From Roseateles sp. (GTDB lineage Bacteria > Pseudomonadota > Gammaproteobacteria > Burkholderiales > Burkholderiaceae_C), in NCBI RefSeq assembly GCF_019237615.1, contig NZ_JAFAGT010000029.1, positions 1-43,156 on the forward strand: a DNA stretch of 43,156 nt. The letters are read 5' to 3'. Below, one piece after another: positions 8,385 to 17,958 of this stretch. The notes beneath the pieces are model-generated. The model was not told the origin of the DNA. It made no database searches and worked only from the letters and a program-made list of their open reading frames with translations. The position numbers and the translations under genes are program-made. Positions within the stretch are counted from its first letter, which is position 1. Each line of letters opens with the position of its first letter.

Positions 8385-9725
8385 ATGCGCCTTGCCCTTG
8401 TCACGTTGACCCTGCTGCTGCCCGCCCTAGCGCAGGCCTGGGGTAACCACACACCCATGTGCTATCGCGCCTTCGAGCGCATGCCCGAGGTCGCGAACGC
8501 AGCGCCGGTGAAGGCCGAGTCCCTGGCGGATTTCCTGCGCGACCAGGAGCCGGCCATCGCCCGTGCGCTGGATGCGCAGGAGGACTGGGCGCGCGAGTAC
8601 CTGAAAGGCCATGCGCCACGCCCCGCGTCCTTGCGCTTCATGCCCGATGCCGGGCGCAGCGACGCCGACCGCCGTGCCGCCTTCCTGCGCGCACTGCGCC
8701 TGTCGCCGCAGTCCCGGCTGGCCCTGTATCTGCAGCCGGACCCGCGCGAGGCTGCGTCGATGCGGCCGCCCATCGATGCGCCCCTCGTCACCGCCGCCAA
8801 GCCGGGGGCTGGCGCCACGCAGCGTTTTGTCGCGCTGCGGCCGGGCGAGGCGGTCCCGGCCCTGGCCGTGCTGGCGTCGGCCTGCGACGAGCCCGACTAC
8901 GGCCACGACCTCAACCTCTTCGACGACAACCCGGGCCACCCCGACAACCCGCCCTATGGCTTCGGCAGGCAGCCCTTCGGCAACCCGGCCGTTGCCATCG
9001 GCTCGCAGGCGCCCTTCCACATGGGCTTCTTCCACCAGGGCGGCATCTTCAACACGCTGGCGCCCAGTTTTGCGCGCACCTTCACCGAGCTGCGCGTGCA
9101 GCAGTACGGTGGCCTGGCCGTGCTGGCCTGGCAGACCGGCCATGCCTACTGGGGCTGGCGCTTTGCCGGCATGGCGCTGCACCATGTCGAGGACATGACC
9201 CAGCCCTACCATGCCAGCGCCGCGCCGGGCGCCACGTTGGGCCGCATGATGTGGGTCAACCTCAAGGCACAGCTCGGCGCGCCGGCGGACCGCCAGGGGC
9301 TGGTGGTGCTGCAGGGCAACCGCCACTTCGTGCTGGAGGAGTTCCAGACGCGCTGGATCATGGACGGCGCCCGCCAGCGCCGTGACGGGCCGCTGGAGCT
9401 GGCCCTGCGGGACGCGGCCCGCGACGCGCGCTACCCGGCCTGGAGCGCCGGCTATGTGCGTGACACCGTGGCCGCCGAGGCCTTCCAGGCCGGCCTGGCG
9501 ACGGATGCGGCCATCGTTGTCGGCGCGCCGGCGAAATTCGTCACCGACCCCAATTTCGACTTCGCCGCCAACGAGGATCGCTTCGGCCCCGAACTGGTGC
9601 GTGACCTGCAGGGCCAGCGCGACGGCCTGCATGCTGCCGTCGCCGAACTCCTGGGGCATTTCGGTGCCCACAGCCGCAACGCCTTGCGCGGGCTGTTGAA
9701 GCAGGCTGGCCAGATCCTGCAGTGA
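8385..9725 (+). CDS. Exported phospholipase C / S1-P1 nuclease-like protein
   Basis: A 446-residue protein with a clear signal peptide (residues 1-18, MRLALVTLTLLLPALAQA) and a predicted cleavage that leaves a mature N-terminal Trp in AWGNHTPMCYRAF. In zinc-dependent phospholipase C and P1 nuclease the mature N-terminal Trp itself binds zinc. A downstream helix carries HAYWGWRFAGMALHHVEDM followed by TQPYHAS, matching the H-x3-D...QP-x-H zinc-ligand pattern of that superfamily. It is longer than typical bacterial enzymes (about 250-300 residues), with an insert at about 60-220. Substrate (phospholipid or nucleic acid) is open. It stands alone, after 207 bp in which I see no other gene. Confidence 0.72.
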   Translation: MRLALVTLTLLLPALAQAWGNHTPMCYRAFERMPEVANAAPVKAESLADFLRDQEPAIARALDAQEDWAREYLKGHAPRPASLRFMPDAGRSDADRRAAFLRALRLSPQSRLALYLQPDPREAASMRPPIDAPLVTAAKPGAGATQRFVALRPGEAVPALAVLASACDEPDYGHDLNLFDDNPGHPDNPPYGFGRQPFGNPAVAIGSQAPFHMGFFHQGGIFNTLAPSFARTFTELRVQQYGGLAVLAWQTGHAYWGWRFAGMALHHVEDMTQPYHASAAPGATLGRMMWVNLKAQLGAPADRQGLVVLQGNRHFVLEEFQTRWIMDGARQRRDGPLELALRDAARDARYPAWSAGYVRDTVAAEAFQAGLATDAAIVVGAPAKFVTDPNFDFAANEDRFGPELVRDLQGQRDGLHAAVAELLGHFGAHSRNALRGLLKQAGQILQ

Positions 9726-9753
9726 TTTCGTGAGCGGCGAAACAAAAGTCGCT

Positions 9754-9766
9754 TTCTGGCGCAGAA
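9754..9766 (+). promoter_or_regulatory. Candidate LysR-type operator (T-N11-A dyad)
   Basis: TTCTG-GCG-CAGAA is a perfect 5-bp dyad with the T-N11-A spacing typical of LysR-type sites, 40 bp upstream of the LysR start. A second perfect palindrome, GAATCGCGCGATTC (9764-9777), overlaps it. CAGAAT at 9762-9767 could be a -10 element. Autoregulation of the LysR-leu operon is inferred. Confidence 0.45.
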
Positions 9767-9806
9767 TCGCGCGATTCGCGAAGGCTATGCTGGAGTCCGA
9801 CTCATC

Positions 9807-10700
9807 ATGCGACACGACCTCACCACCCTCAACCTCGTGCTGGCCATCGAGCAGACCCGCTCGATCACGCGCGGCGCCGCCCAGGAGCACCTGGCGCTGG
9901 CTGCCGCCAGCAAGCGTCTCTCGGACCTGGAAAGCCGCCTGGGCGTGCAACTCTTCGAGCGGCGCGCGCGCGGCGTCGAGCCGACCGAGGCGGGGCGGGC
10001 GCTGGTGCGTCACATACGTTCGCTGCATGCGTCGCTCTATGCCCTCGAGACCGAGGTCATGGAGTTCTCGCGCGGCATCAAGGGGCATCTGCGCATAGCC
10101 GCCAACAGCAGCGCCATCACCGAGGCGCTGCCGCCCCATCTGGTGGGCTTTTCGCAGGCCCATGCGCAGATCCGCATCAGCCTGGAAGACCTGACCAGCG
10201 CCGAGGTGCAGGCCGCGGTGGCGGAGGGGCGCGCCGACGTGGGCGTCTTCACGCCGCCGCTGCTGGACAACCGGCTGCAGACCTGGGTCTTCGCCCATGG
10301 CCGGCTGGCCGCGCTGGTGCCGCTGAAGCATCCGCTGGCGCAGCGCGAGGAGGTGAGGTTCGACGACCTGCTGTCCTACGACCTCATCGGGCTGCATGCC
10401 GGCGCCAGCGCGCAGGAGCTGATGCGCGAGCAGGCGGCTGCGCGCGGCAAGACGCTGAACGCGCGCTGGCAGGTGCGCGGCTTCGATGCCATCGCCCAGC
10501 TCGTCGAGGCGGGCCTGGGCGTGGCCGTGCTGCCCGAGCAGCCGGCCGAACGCTTCACGCGCGTTTTCGGCGTGCGTGCGCTGCGGCTGGAAGAACCCTG
10601 GGCCGAGCGCGAATATGTATTGGGCGTGTTGCGCCAACAGCGGCTGCCGACGGTCGTGCAGCGCTTCGTCGACACGCTGATTCCACGAGACAAGCAATGA
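9807..10700 (+). CDS. LysR-family transcriptional regulator, coupled to leuC
   Basis: A 297-residue LysR-type regulator. The N-terminal winged helix-turn-helix (about 1-62) contains [34 protein letters not shown] with the usual [15 protein letters not shown] wing. The co-inducer-binding domain (about 90-297) has [12 protein letters not shown] and [12 protein letters not shown]. Its stop overlaps the leuC start by four bases (ATGA at 10697), so regulator and leucine genes share a transcript. That suggests it responds to a leucine-pathway intermediate or to a neighbouring carboxylic-acid pathway, but the ligand is unknown. Confidence 0.92.
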   Translation: MRHDLTTLNLVLAIEQTRSITRGAAQEHLALAAASKRLSDLESRLGVQLFERRARGVEPTEAGRALVRHIRSLHASLYALETEVMEFSRGIKGHLRIAANSSAITEALPPHLVGFSQAHAQIRISLEDLTSAEVQAAVAEGRADVGVFTPPLLDNRLQTWVFAHGRLAALVPLKHPLAQREEVRFDDLLSYDLIGLHAGASAQELMREQAAARGKTLNARWQVRGFDAIAQLVEAGLGVAVLPEQPAERFTRVFGVRALRLEEPWAEREYVLGVLRQQRLPTVVQRFVDTLIPRDKQ

Positions 10701-12109
10701 CTTCCCGCACTCTCTACGACAAGCTCTGGGATGAGCATGTCGTGCACACCGGGCCTGACGGCACGGCGCTGCTCTACATTGACCGTCACCTCGTCCACGA
10801 GGTGACCAGCCCGCAGGCCTTCGAGGGCCTGGACCTGGCCGGCCGCAAGGTCTGGCGCCTTTCGGCCAACCTGGCCGTCAGCGACCACAACGTGCCGACG
10901 ACGGACCGCAGCGCCGGCATCGCCGACCCGGTCTCGCGTCTGCAGGTGGACACGCTGGACGCCAACTGCGACCGCTTCGGCATCACGCAGTTCAAGATGA
11001 GCGACCGCCGGCAGGGCATCGTGCACGTCATCGGCCCGGAGCAGGGCGCGACGCTGCCCGGCATGACGGTGGTCTGCGGCGACAGCCACACGTCCACGCA
11101 TGGTGCGTTCGGCGCGCTGGCGCATGGCATAGGCACCAGCGAGGTGGAGCATGTGCTGGCCACGCAGACGCTGTCGGCCAAGAAGGCCAGGAACCTGCTC
11201 GTCAGGGTGGAAGGCCAGCTGCCCAAGGGCGTCGGCGCCAAGGACATCGTGCTTGCCATCATCGGCAGGATCGGCACCGCTGGCGGCACGGGCTACACCA
11301 TCGAGTTCGCTGGCTCCGCCATCCGTGCGCTGAGCATGGAAGGCCGTATGACGGTCTGCAACATGGCCATCGAGGCCGGCGCCCGCGCCGGCCTGATCGG
11401 CGTGGACGACACGACCATTGCCTACGTGAAGGGCCGCCCCTTCTCGCCGCAAGGCGTGGAGTGGGAGCAGGCTGTCGCCTACTGGCGCACGCTGCACTCC
11501 GACCCCGGCGCGCATTTCGACAAGGTCGTCGAGATAGCCGCCGACCAGATCCGCCCGCAGGTCACCTGGGGTACCTCGCCCGAGATGGTGCTGTCCATCG
11601 ATGATCGCGTGCCCGACCCCGACAAGGAGAAGGACGACGTCAGGCGCGGCGCCATCGAGCGTGCGCTGACCTATATGGCGCTTGAGCCCAACAAGGCCAT
11701 CGCCGACATCCACGTCGACAAGGTCTTCATCGGGTCCTGCACCAACAGCCGCATCGAGGACATGCGCGAGGCCGCGGCCATCGTGCGCCGCGTCGGCGGA
11801 CGCGTGGCCCGCAACATCAAGCTGGCGCTGGTCGTGCCGGGCTCCGGCCTCGTGAAGGCCCAGGCCGAGGCCGAAGGGCTGGACCAGGTCTTCAAGGCCG
11901 CCGGCTTCGAATGGCGGGAGCCGGGCTGCTCCATGTGCCTGGCGATGAACGCCGACCGGCTGGAGCCGGGCGAGCGCTGCGCATCCACCAGCAACCGCAA
12001 TTTCGAAGGCCGGCAGGGCGCCGGTGGTCGTACCCATCTCGTCAGCCCGGCGATGGCCGCTGCCGCCGCGATGACCGGCCATTTCGTCGACGTCCGAACC
12101 TTCGCCTGA
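10697..12109 (+). CDS. leuC: 3-isopropylmalate dehydratase large subunit
   Basis: A 470-residue aconitase-family subunit that, with LeuD, isomerises 2-isopropylmalate to 3-isopropylmalate in leucine synthesis. The [4Fe-4S] cysteines are visible in [13 protein letters not shown] and [11 protein letters not shown]. Other blocks are [34 protein letters not shown] and the C-terminal [13 protein letters not shown]. Length is normal. The ATG overlaps the LysR stop and leuD follows after 5 bp. Confidence 0.97.
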   Translation: MTSRTLYDKLWDEHVVHTGPDGTALLYIDRHLVHEVTSPQAFEGLDLAGRKVWRLSANLAVSDHNVPTTDRSAGIADPVSRLQVDTLDANCDRFGITQFKMSDRRQGIVHVIGPEQGATLPGMTVVCGDSHTSTHGAFGALAHGIGTSEVEHVLATQTLSAKKARNLLVRVEGQLPKGVGAKDIVLAIIGRIGTAGGTGYTIEFAGSAIRALSMEGRMTVCNMAIEAGARAGLIGVDDTTIAYVKGRPFSPQGVEWEQAVAYWRTLHSDPGAHFDKVVEIAADQIRPQVTWGTSPEMVLSIDDRVPDPDKEKDDVRRGAIERALTYMALEPNKAIADIHVDKVFIGSCTNSRIEDMREAAAIVRRVGGRVARNIKLALVVPGSGLVKAQAEAEGLDQVFKAAGFEWREPGCSMCLAMNADRLEPGERCASTSNRNFEGRQGAGGRTHLVSPAMAAAAAMTGHFVDVRTFA

Positions 12110-12114
12110 CCGCC

Positions 12115-12762
12115 ATGGACAAGTTCATCCTCCACAAGGGCCTGGTCGCACCCATGGACCGCGAGAACGTCGACACCGACGCGATCATCCCCAAGCAGTT
12201 CCTGAAGTCGATCAAGCGCAGCGGCTTCGGCCCCAACCTGTTCGACGAGTGGCGCTACCTGGACCATGGCGAGCCCGGGCAGGACCCGGCCAGCCGTCGG
12301 CCCAATCCCGACTTCGTGTTGAACCAGCCGCGCTACGCGGCGGCAAGCGTGCTGATCGCGCGCCAGAACTTCGGCTGCGGCTCCAGCCGCGAGCACGCGC
12401 CCTGGGCGCTGCAGCAGTACGGCTTCCGCGCCATCCTGGCGCCCAGCTTCGCCGACATCTTCTTCAACAACTGCTTCAAGAACGGCCTGCTGCCCATCGT
12501 GATGCCGGCGTCCGCGATGAACCAGCTGTTCGACGAGGTGAAGGCCTTCCCGGGCTACCAGCTCGTCGTCGACCTGCCGCGCCAGGTCGTCGTGAAGCCC
12601 GATGGCGCGGAGATCCCGTTCGACATCGAGCCCTTCCGCAAGGAATGCCTGCTGGGGGGCCTGGACGAGATCGGCCTCACGCTGCAGCACGCCGACAAGA
12701 TCCGCGCCTTCGAGGCCGCCCGCATCGCTGCCAAGCCCTGGCTGAACAACCGAGTGATTTGA
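12115..12762 (+). CDS. leuD: 3-isopropylmalate dehydratase small subunit
   Basis: A 215-residue swivel-domain subunit of isopropylmalate isomerase. Diagnostic segments are [23 protein letters not shown] near the N-terminus, [20 protein letters not shown] in the middle, and [18 protein letters not shown]. It completes the active site with the LeuC iron-sulfur cluster. Its TGA shares a base with the leuB ATG (TGATG at 12760-12764), so translation of leuB is coupled. Confidence 0.97.
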   Translation: MDKFILHKGLVAPMDRENVDTDAIIPKQFLKSIKRSGFGPNLFDEWRYLDHGEPGQDPASRRPNPDFVLNQPRYAAASVLIARQNFGCGSSREHAPWALQQYGFRAILAPSFADIFFNNCFKNGLLPIVMPASAMNQLFDEVKAFPGYQLVVDLPRQVVVKPDGAEIPFDIEPFRKECLLGGLDEIGLTLQHADKIRAFEAARIAAKPWLNNRVI

Positions 12763-13856
12763 TGAAGAAGATTGCAGTCCTTCCGGGCGATGGCATTGGC
12801 CCGGAGATCATGGCCGAGGCGGTCAAGGTGCTGAATGCGCTGGATCTGCCGCTGCAACTGGCATGGGCCGACGTCGGCGGCAAGGCCTACGAGACCAGCG
12901 GCCACCCGCTGCCGCCCGCCACGCTCAAGCTGGCCCAGGAGGCCGACGCGGTGCTGTTCGGCGCCGTGGGCGACTGGAAGTACGACAAGCTGGAGCGTGC
13001 ATTGCGGCCCGAGCAGGCCATCCTGGGCCTGCGCAAGGCGCTGGGCCTGTTTGCCAACTTCCGCCCGGCGATCTGCTACGAGCAGCTGACGCATGCGTCG
13101 TCGCTCAAGCCCGAACTGGTGGCGGGCCTGGACATCCTCATCATCCGCGAGCTGACCGGCGACATCTACTTCGGCCAACCGCGCGGCCGCCGCACGGCGG
13201 TGGACGGCCACTTCCCCGGCGCCGACGAGGCGTTCGACACGATGCGCTACTCGCGTCCCGAGATCGAGCGCATCGCCCACGTCGCCTTCCAGGCCGCGCG
13301 TCTGCGGTCCAGGCGTCTGACCAGCGTCGACAAGGCCAATGTGCTGGAGACCTCGCAGCTCTGGAAAGACGTCGTCATCGAGGTCCACGCCCAGTACCCC
13401 GACGTCGAGCTGGACCACATGTATGTGGACAACGCCGCCATGCAGCTCGTCAAGGCGCCCAAGAAGTTCGACGTCGTCGTGACCGGCAACATGTTCGGCG
13501 ACATCCTTTCCGACGAGGCCGCGATGCTGACCGGTTCCATCGGCATGCTGCCGTCCGCCTCGTTGGATGCGAACAACAAGGGCCTCTACGAGCCGAGCCA
13601 TGGCAGCGCGCCGGACATCGCGGGCAAGGGGATTGCCAACCCTCTGGCTACAATCCTCTCCGCTGCCATGATGCTCAAGTTCTCGCTCAACCTGCCCGAC
13701 GCTGCCGCTCGTATCGAGGCGGCCGTGCAGTCGGTGCTGGCTGAGGGCTTGCGCACCGCCGACATCTGGAGTGAAGGTACCTCGAAGGTCACGACCCTCG
13801 AGATGGGCGACGCTGTCGTCAAAGCCATCACGACCACCAAAACCATCAAGAGCTGA
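12762..13856 (+). CDS. leuB: 3-isopropylmalate dehydrogenase
   Basis: A 364-residue NAD-dependent decarboxylating dehydrogenase, third step of the leucine branch. It starts with [19 protein letters not shown]. The substrate region [15 protein letters not shown] and the metal/NAD region [26 protein letters not shown] followed by [21 protein letters not shown] are intact. Length fits the family. It ends 94 bp before asd. Confidence 0.97.
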   Translation: MKKIAVLPGDGIGPEIMAEAVKVLNALDLPLQLAWADVGGKAYETSGHPLPPATLKLAQEADAVLFGAVGDWKYDKLERALRPEQAILGLRKALGLFANFRPAICYEQLTHASSLKPELVAGLDILIIRELTGDIYFGQPRGRRTAVDGHFPGADEAFDTMRYSRPEIERIAHVAFQAARLRSRRLTSVDKANVLETSQLWKDVVIEVHAQYPDVELDHMYVDNAAMQLVKAPKKFDVVVTGNMFGDILSDEAAMLTGSIGMLPSASLDANNKGLYEPSHGSAPDIAGKGIANPLATILSAAMMLKFSLNLPDAAARIEAAVQSVLAEGLRTADIWSEGTSKVTTLEMGDAVVKAITTTKTIKS

Positions 13857-13950
13857 TCGCTCCGTCTCGTCTCGCCCCGACCAAACCCGGCGAACGAGCC
13901 GGGGCCCAAAGTGGATGGGGTTTGGTGACTGAACGACAAAGGATTTGAAG

Positions 13951-15063
13951 ATGACGACCTTGGTAGGCCTTGTAGGCTGGCGCGGCATGGTGGGTTCGGT
14001 GCTCATGGAGCGCATGACCGCCGAGCGCGATTTCGACCTCATCGAGCCGCTGTTCTTCTCCACCTCCAACGCCGGCGGCGCCGCCCCGGCCCAGGCCAGG
14101 AACGAGAAGTCGCTGCAGAACGCCTATGACGTGGAGCAGCTCAAGCGCTGCGACATCATCATCACCGCCCAGGGTGGCGACTACACGACCGAGGTCTACC
14201 CCAAGCTGCGCGCCGCGGGCTGGTCCGGCCACTGGATCGACGCCGCCTCCACGCTGCGCATGGCCGATGACGCCGTCATCATCCTCGACCCCGTCAACCG
14301 TCCCGTCATCGACCAGGCGCTGAGCCAGGGTGGCAAGAACTGGATCGGCGGCAACTGCACGGTGTCGTGCATGCTGATGGGGGTGGGCGCGCTGTACAAG
14401 GCCGGCCTCGTCGAGTGGATGTCCACGCAGACCTACCAGGCCGCGTCCGGCGGTGGCGCGCAGCACATGCGCGAACTGCTGACGCAGTACGGCACGCTGA
14501 ACGCCGCCGTGAGGCCGCTGCTGGACGACCCCAAGAGCGCCATCCTGGAGATCGACCGTCAGGTCATCGCCAAGCAGCGTGCACTGTCCGCCGACGAGAC
14601 GGCCAACTTCGGCGTGCCGCTGGGCGGCTCGCTGATCCCGTGGATCGACAAGGACCTGGGCAACGGCATGTCCAAGGAGGAGTGGAAGGGCATGGCCGAG
14701 ACGAACAAGATCCTCGGCTCCGGCGCCATTCCTGTCGATGGTTTTTGCGTGCGCGTGGGCGCCATGCGCTGCCACAGCCAGGCGCTGACCTTCAAGCTGA
14801 AGAAGGACGTGCCGCTGGCCGATATCGAGGCCATGATCGCCGCCGACAACGCCTGGGTGAAGGTGGTGCCCAACACGCGCGAGGCCACCCTCCGTGACCT
14901 GACGCCCGTGGCCGTCACCGGGACCATGACCATCCCCGTGGGTCGCCTGCGCAAGCTGGCCATGGGCCCGGAGTACCTGGGTGCCTTCACCATCGGTGAC
15001 CAGCTGCTGTGGGGCGCCGCCGAGCCGCTGCGCCGCATGCTGCGCATCCTGCTGGAGCGCTGA
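13951..15063 (+). CDS. asd: Aspartate-semialdehyde dehydrogenase
   Basis: A 370-residue NADPH enzyme that reduces aspartyl phosphate to aspartate semialdehyde for lysine/diaminopimelate, threonine and methionine. It begins with the nucleotide-binding [18 protein letters not shown]. Catalytic Cys136 lies in [12 protein letters not shown], and the substrate segments [19 protein letters not shown] are present. The length and Cys position match the proteobacterial type (E. coli about 367 residues). The ATG at 13951 has AAAGGA 7 bases upstream; a TTG two codons earlier (13945) is less likely. A strong hairpin just after the stop ends the leu-asd unit. Confidence 0.97.
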   Translation: MTTLVGLVGWRGMVGSVLMERMTAERDFDLIEPLFFSTSNAGGAAPAQARNEKSLQNAYDVEQLKRCDIIITAQGGDYTTEVYPKLRAAGWSGHWIDAASTLRMADDAVIILDPVNRPVIDQALSQGGKNWIGGNCTVSCMLMGVGALYKAGLVEWMSTQTYQAASGGGAQHMRELLTQYGTLNAAVRPLLDDPKSAILEIDRQVIAKQRALSADETANFGVPLGGSLIPWIDKDLGNGMSKEEWKGMAETNKILGSGAIPVDGFCVRVGAMRCHSQALTFKLKKDVPLADIEAMIAADNAWVKVVPNTREATLRDLTPVAVTGTMTIPVGRLRKLAMGPEYLGAFTIGDQLLWGAAEPLRRMLRILLER

Positions 15064-15075
15064 GCCGGGATCGGG

Positions 15076-15102
15076 AACAGGCCCCTGCCGGGGCCTGTTT
15101 GA
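15076..15102 (+). terminator. Intrinsic terminator after asd
   Basis: AACAGGCCCC at 15076-15085 pairs perfectly with GGGGCCTGTT at 15090-15099 around a TGCC loop, 12 bases after the asd stop. The T-tract is short. Confidence 0.75.
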
Positions 15103-15419
15103 CGCCCGACGCAGGGCTGGTCCATACAGGCGCAGGGTGGGAATCTGCTTACGGTCTTTTACGCTTGGACCTAGGGTTCACCCGAACATCGATATTGAAA
15201 CCAAACTACACATGAGGTATCGCGTGAGCATTTCCGCGTATATGCTTGATGCCGTTGTGTTTTTGATTCGAAACTCGATGCATGCCACACCGTGCAGACC
15301 AGGTTCATGCAGCGCGTGCTGAAGATCGAGACAGGCGGGGCCCTCATCAGCCCCGCCTTGTTGCTTTGGGGAATGCCTTGAAAGACCACATCCGCGACGC
15401 ATTCGAGGGAGTTCGACCC
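15103..15419 (+). promoter_or_regulatory. Long non-coding leader region of fimV, with a terminator-like hairpin
   Basis: This stretch of more than 300 bases holds no convincing gene. It is more A/T-rich from about 15150 to 15290 than its surroundings, as expected of a promoter region, but I cannot fix a -35/-10 pair. AGGCGGGGC at 15333-15341 pairs perfectly with GCCCCGCCT at 15350-15358 around an 8-base loop and is followed by TGTTGCTTT. It resembles a weak attenuator 60 bases before the fimV ATG. GAGGGAG at 15405-15411 is the ribosome site. Confidence 0.5.
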
Positions 15420-17900
15420 ATGGGCTTCGCTCGCCATCACCTCGCGCTTGCCGCACTGCTCATGGTCAGCGGCGGTGCGCAGGCCCTGGGCCTGGGCAAG
15501 CTCAACGTGCAGTCGGCCCTCGGCGAGGCCATGCGCGCCGAGATCGACGTCACCAGCCTGACGCCCGAGGAAGCCGCCACGCTCAAGGCGCGCATCGCGC
15601 TGCCCGATGCCTACCGCGCCACCGGCATCGACTACAACCCGGTGCTGACCTCGACCCATGTCCAGGTCGTGCGCAACAACGGCCGCACCGTGCTGCGCGT
15701 CAGCAGCGACCGCTCGGTGCAGGAGCCCTTCGTCGATGTCATCCTCGAGCTGAGCTGGTCCAGCGGCCGCCTGGTGCGCGAATACACGCTGCTGTTCGAC
15801 CCGCCCAGCCTGACCAAGCCGGCCCCCGTCATCACCGCGCCGCCGGCCATCGCCGCCGCGCCTGCACCCGCCGCGGCCGCCTCCAGCGAGGCCGTACCCG
15901 CGCCGGCACCGGCCGCCACGGTGGCGTTGCCGCGCAACGCGGCCGCACCGGCGCCGGTCGCCGCGACGCGTGCGCCGGCCCCGGCCGCCGAGGTCCAGCG
16001 CCCACCCGTCACCGCGGCCTCCGAGTACGCGGTGCGCTCGGGCGATTCGCTGTCCAAGGTCGCGGCCCGGACCCAGGTCAGCGGCATCTCCCTGGACCAG
16101 ATGCTGGTGGGCCTGTTCCGCAACAACCCCGACGCCTTCATCGACGGCAACATGAACCGGCTCAAGGCCGGCTCGACGCTGCGCGTGCCGGGCAGCGACA
16201 CGCTGGCCGCCATCTCCCACGGCGAGGCGCGCCAGGTCATCCAGGCCCAGAGCGCCGATTTCTCCGCCTATCGCCAGCGCCTTGCGTCAGCCGCGCCGAC
16301 GCTGCAGAACACCGAGAGCGAGCGCCAGTCCAAGGGGCAGGTGCAGGCCGCCATCGAAGACCGCAGGCCCGCCGCGGCCCCCACCCCCGACAAGCTCACC
16401 CTCAGCAAGGCCGGTGGCGCCGCCGCCAGCGCCGCCGAGGCCAAGCTGTCGAAGGACGCGGAGAAGAAGGACGCCGCGGCGCGGGTCGCCGAGCTGACGC
16501 GCAACGTCGAGGAACTGAAGAAGCTCTCCAGCGCCACCAAGCCCGCGACGCCCGGTGCTTCCGCATCGGGCGCGGCGCTGCCGGCCCCTGCGCCGCTGGT
16601 GGCCGCCGCCGAGGCCGCATCGGCGACGATGCCGGCCGCGGCCAGCGCGGCTGCTTCCAGGCCAGCCGTCCGCGCCAGCGCGCCGCTGGCCCCGCCGCCG
16701 GCCGCGGAGCCGCCGGGCTTCATCGAACAACTGCTGGACAGCCCCATCGTGCTGCCGCTGGCCGGCGTCCTCGTGGCCGTGCTGGGCGGCCTGGGCCTGT
16801 ACCGCCTGCGTTCGCGTCGTCCGGCGCATGCGGTGGAAACCGGCTTCCACGAAAGCCGGATGCAGCCGGACTCCTTCTTCGGCGGCACCGGCGGCCAGCG
16901 CGTCGACACGCGCGACACGCAGAACAGCGGCCAGTCGTCGATGAGCTACTCGCTCAGCCAGCTGGACGCCATCGGCGACGTGGACCCGGTCGCCGAGGCC
17001 GATGTCTACCTGGCCTATGGCCGCGACCTGCAGGCCGAGGAAATCCTCAAGGAAGCACTGCGCGCCAACCCGACGCGGCTGGCCATCCGCCTCAAGCTGC
17101 TGGAGGTCTATGCCAAGCGTCGCGACGCCAAGGGCTTCGAGCAACTGGCCGTGCAGCTCTTCGCCGAGACCAAGGGCACGGGCGAGGACTGGGCCAAGGC
17201 CCAGGAGCTGGGCCGCGGCATCGATCCGGACAACCCGCTCTACCAGCCTGGCGGCGCCCCCGCCCTGGCCGAGACCGGCCCCGAACTGCGTCCCGAGCCG
17301 ATGAACGCCAGCACGCTGCCGCAAACGGCGCTGCCGCCGAACGTTGTGGCCGCCGCCACTGGGGCCCATCTGGCGACCGACGTGATGCGCGGCGGCCCGG
17401 ACACGGGCCCCGTGAGCGGCTTCGACCTTGCCCTGGACCTGGACCTGGACGCGCCGGAGCCGGTGTCGCCGACGGCGATGGCCGCCACGCAGGCCATGCC
17501 GGCCTCGGTGGAGCAGGCGCCGATGAAGATGGACTTTGACATCTCCAGCCGGGGCACCCGCACGGCGCCGCCCGCGCCGGACCTGAACTTCGACCTCAGC
17601 GGCATGGGCGACCTGCCGGTCAACGCGGCGCCGGCGCCCATGTCCGCGGCGACCGATCTGGACTTCGATCTGGGCGAGCTCATCCCCGCCGGCGAGGGCG
17701 GCACGGATCCGCTCGGGCAGGCCCTGAAGGCGCTGGGCGACGACGAGGGCGACCCGCTGCTGCGCCAGCTGGAGCTGGCCGACGAGTTCCGCCAGATCGG
17801 CGACACCGAAGGCGCCCGCGAGGTGCTGCAGGAGCTGGTCCAGCGCTCCAGCGGTGCGCTGCGCGACAAGGCGCGGGCCATGCTGGGCGAGCTTCGCTGA
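15420..17900 (+). CDS. fimV: FimV/TspA-type peptidoglycan-binding pilus-assembly hub protein
   Basis: An 826-residue inner-membrane protein that in relatives organises type IV pili, twitching and polar assembly. Residues 1-22 form a signal peptide ending in AQALGLG, followed by the FimV N-terminal domain (GKLNVQSALGEAMRAEIDV). After an Ala/Pro-rich linker comes a LysM domain (about 201-260, from YAVRSGDSLSKVA), then a coiled-coil-prone stretch. One membrane span lies at about 443-463. The cytoplasmic part has a TPR-like stretch from about 528 and the FimV C-terminal domain at about 774-826 (LLRQLELADEFRQIGDTEGA). The ATG at 15420 gives a clean signal peptide; upstream in-frame starts add non-conserved residues. 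Confidence 0.93.
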   Translation: MGFARHHLALAALLMVSGGAQALGLGKLNVQSALGEAMRAEIDVTSLTPEEAATLKARIALPDAYRATGIDYNPVLTSTHVQVVRNNGRTVLRVSSDRSVQEPFVDVILELSWSSGRLVREYTLLFDPPSLTKPAPVITAPPAIAAAPAPAAAASSEAVPAPAPAATVALPRNAAAPAPVAATRAPAPAAEVQRPPVTAASEYAVRSGDSLSKVAARTQVSGISLDQMLVGLFRNNPDAFIDGNMNRLKAGSTLRVPGSDTLAAISHGEARQVIQAQSADFSAYRQRLASAAPTLQNTESERQSKGQVQAAIEDRRPAAAPTPDKLTLSKAGGAAASAAEAKLSKDAEKKDAAARVAELTRNVEELKKLSSATKPATPGASASGAALPAPAPLVAAAEAASATMPAAASAAASRPAVRASAPLAPPPAAEPPGFIEQLLDSPIVLPLAGVLVAVLGGLGLYRLRSRRPAHAVETGFHESRMQPDSFFGGTGGQRVDTRDTQNSGQSSMSYSLSQLDAIGDVDPVAEADVYLAYGRDLQAEEILKEALRANPTRLAIRLKLLEVYAKRRDAKGFEQLAVQLFAETKGTGEDWAKAQELGRGIDPDNPLYQPGGAPALAETGPELRPEPMNASTLPQTALPPNVVAAATGAHLATDVMRGGPDTGPVSGFDLALDLDLDAPEPVSPTAMAATQAMPASVEQAPMKMDFDISSRGTRTAPPAPDLNFDLSGMGDLPVNAAPAPMSAATDLDFDLGELIPAGEGGTDPLGQALKALGDDEGDPLLRQLELADEFRQIGDTEGAREVLQELVQRSSGALRDKARAMLGELR

Positions 17901-17920
17901 GGCGCAGCCGCGATACTTCG

Positions 17921-17946
17921 ACGCCCGGCCTTGGCCGGGCGTTTTT
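17921..17946 (+). terminator. Intrinsic terminator between fimV and truA
   Basis: ACGCCCGGCC (17921-17930) pairs with GGCCGGGCGT (17933-17942), followed by TTTT. The truA start codon is only 12 bases beyond the T-run, leaving no room for a normal promoter after the terminator. Confidence 0.85.
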
Positions 17947-17958
17947 ACTTTGGAGCCC

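Noticed and set aside
13886-13903. CCCGGC/GCCGGG hairpin between leuB and asd as a terminator
   Set aside because: The stem is short, no T-run follows, and asd most likely belongs to the leu transcript.
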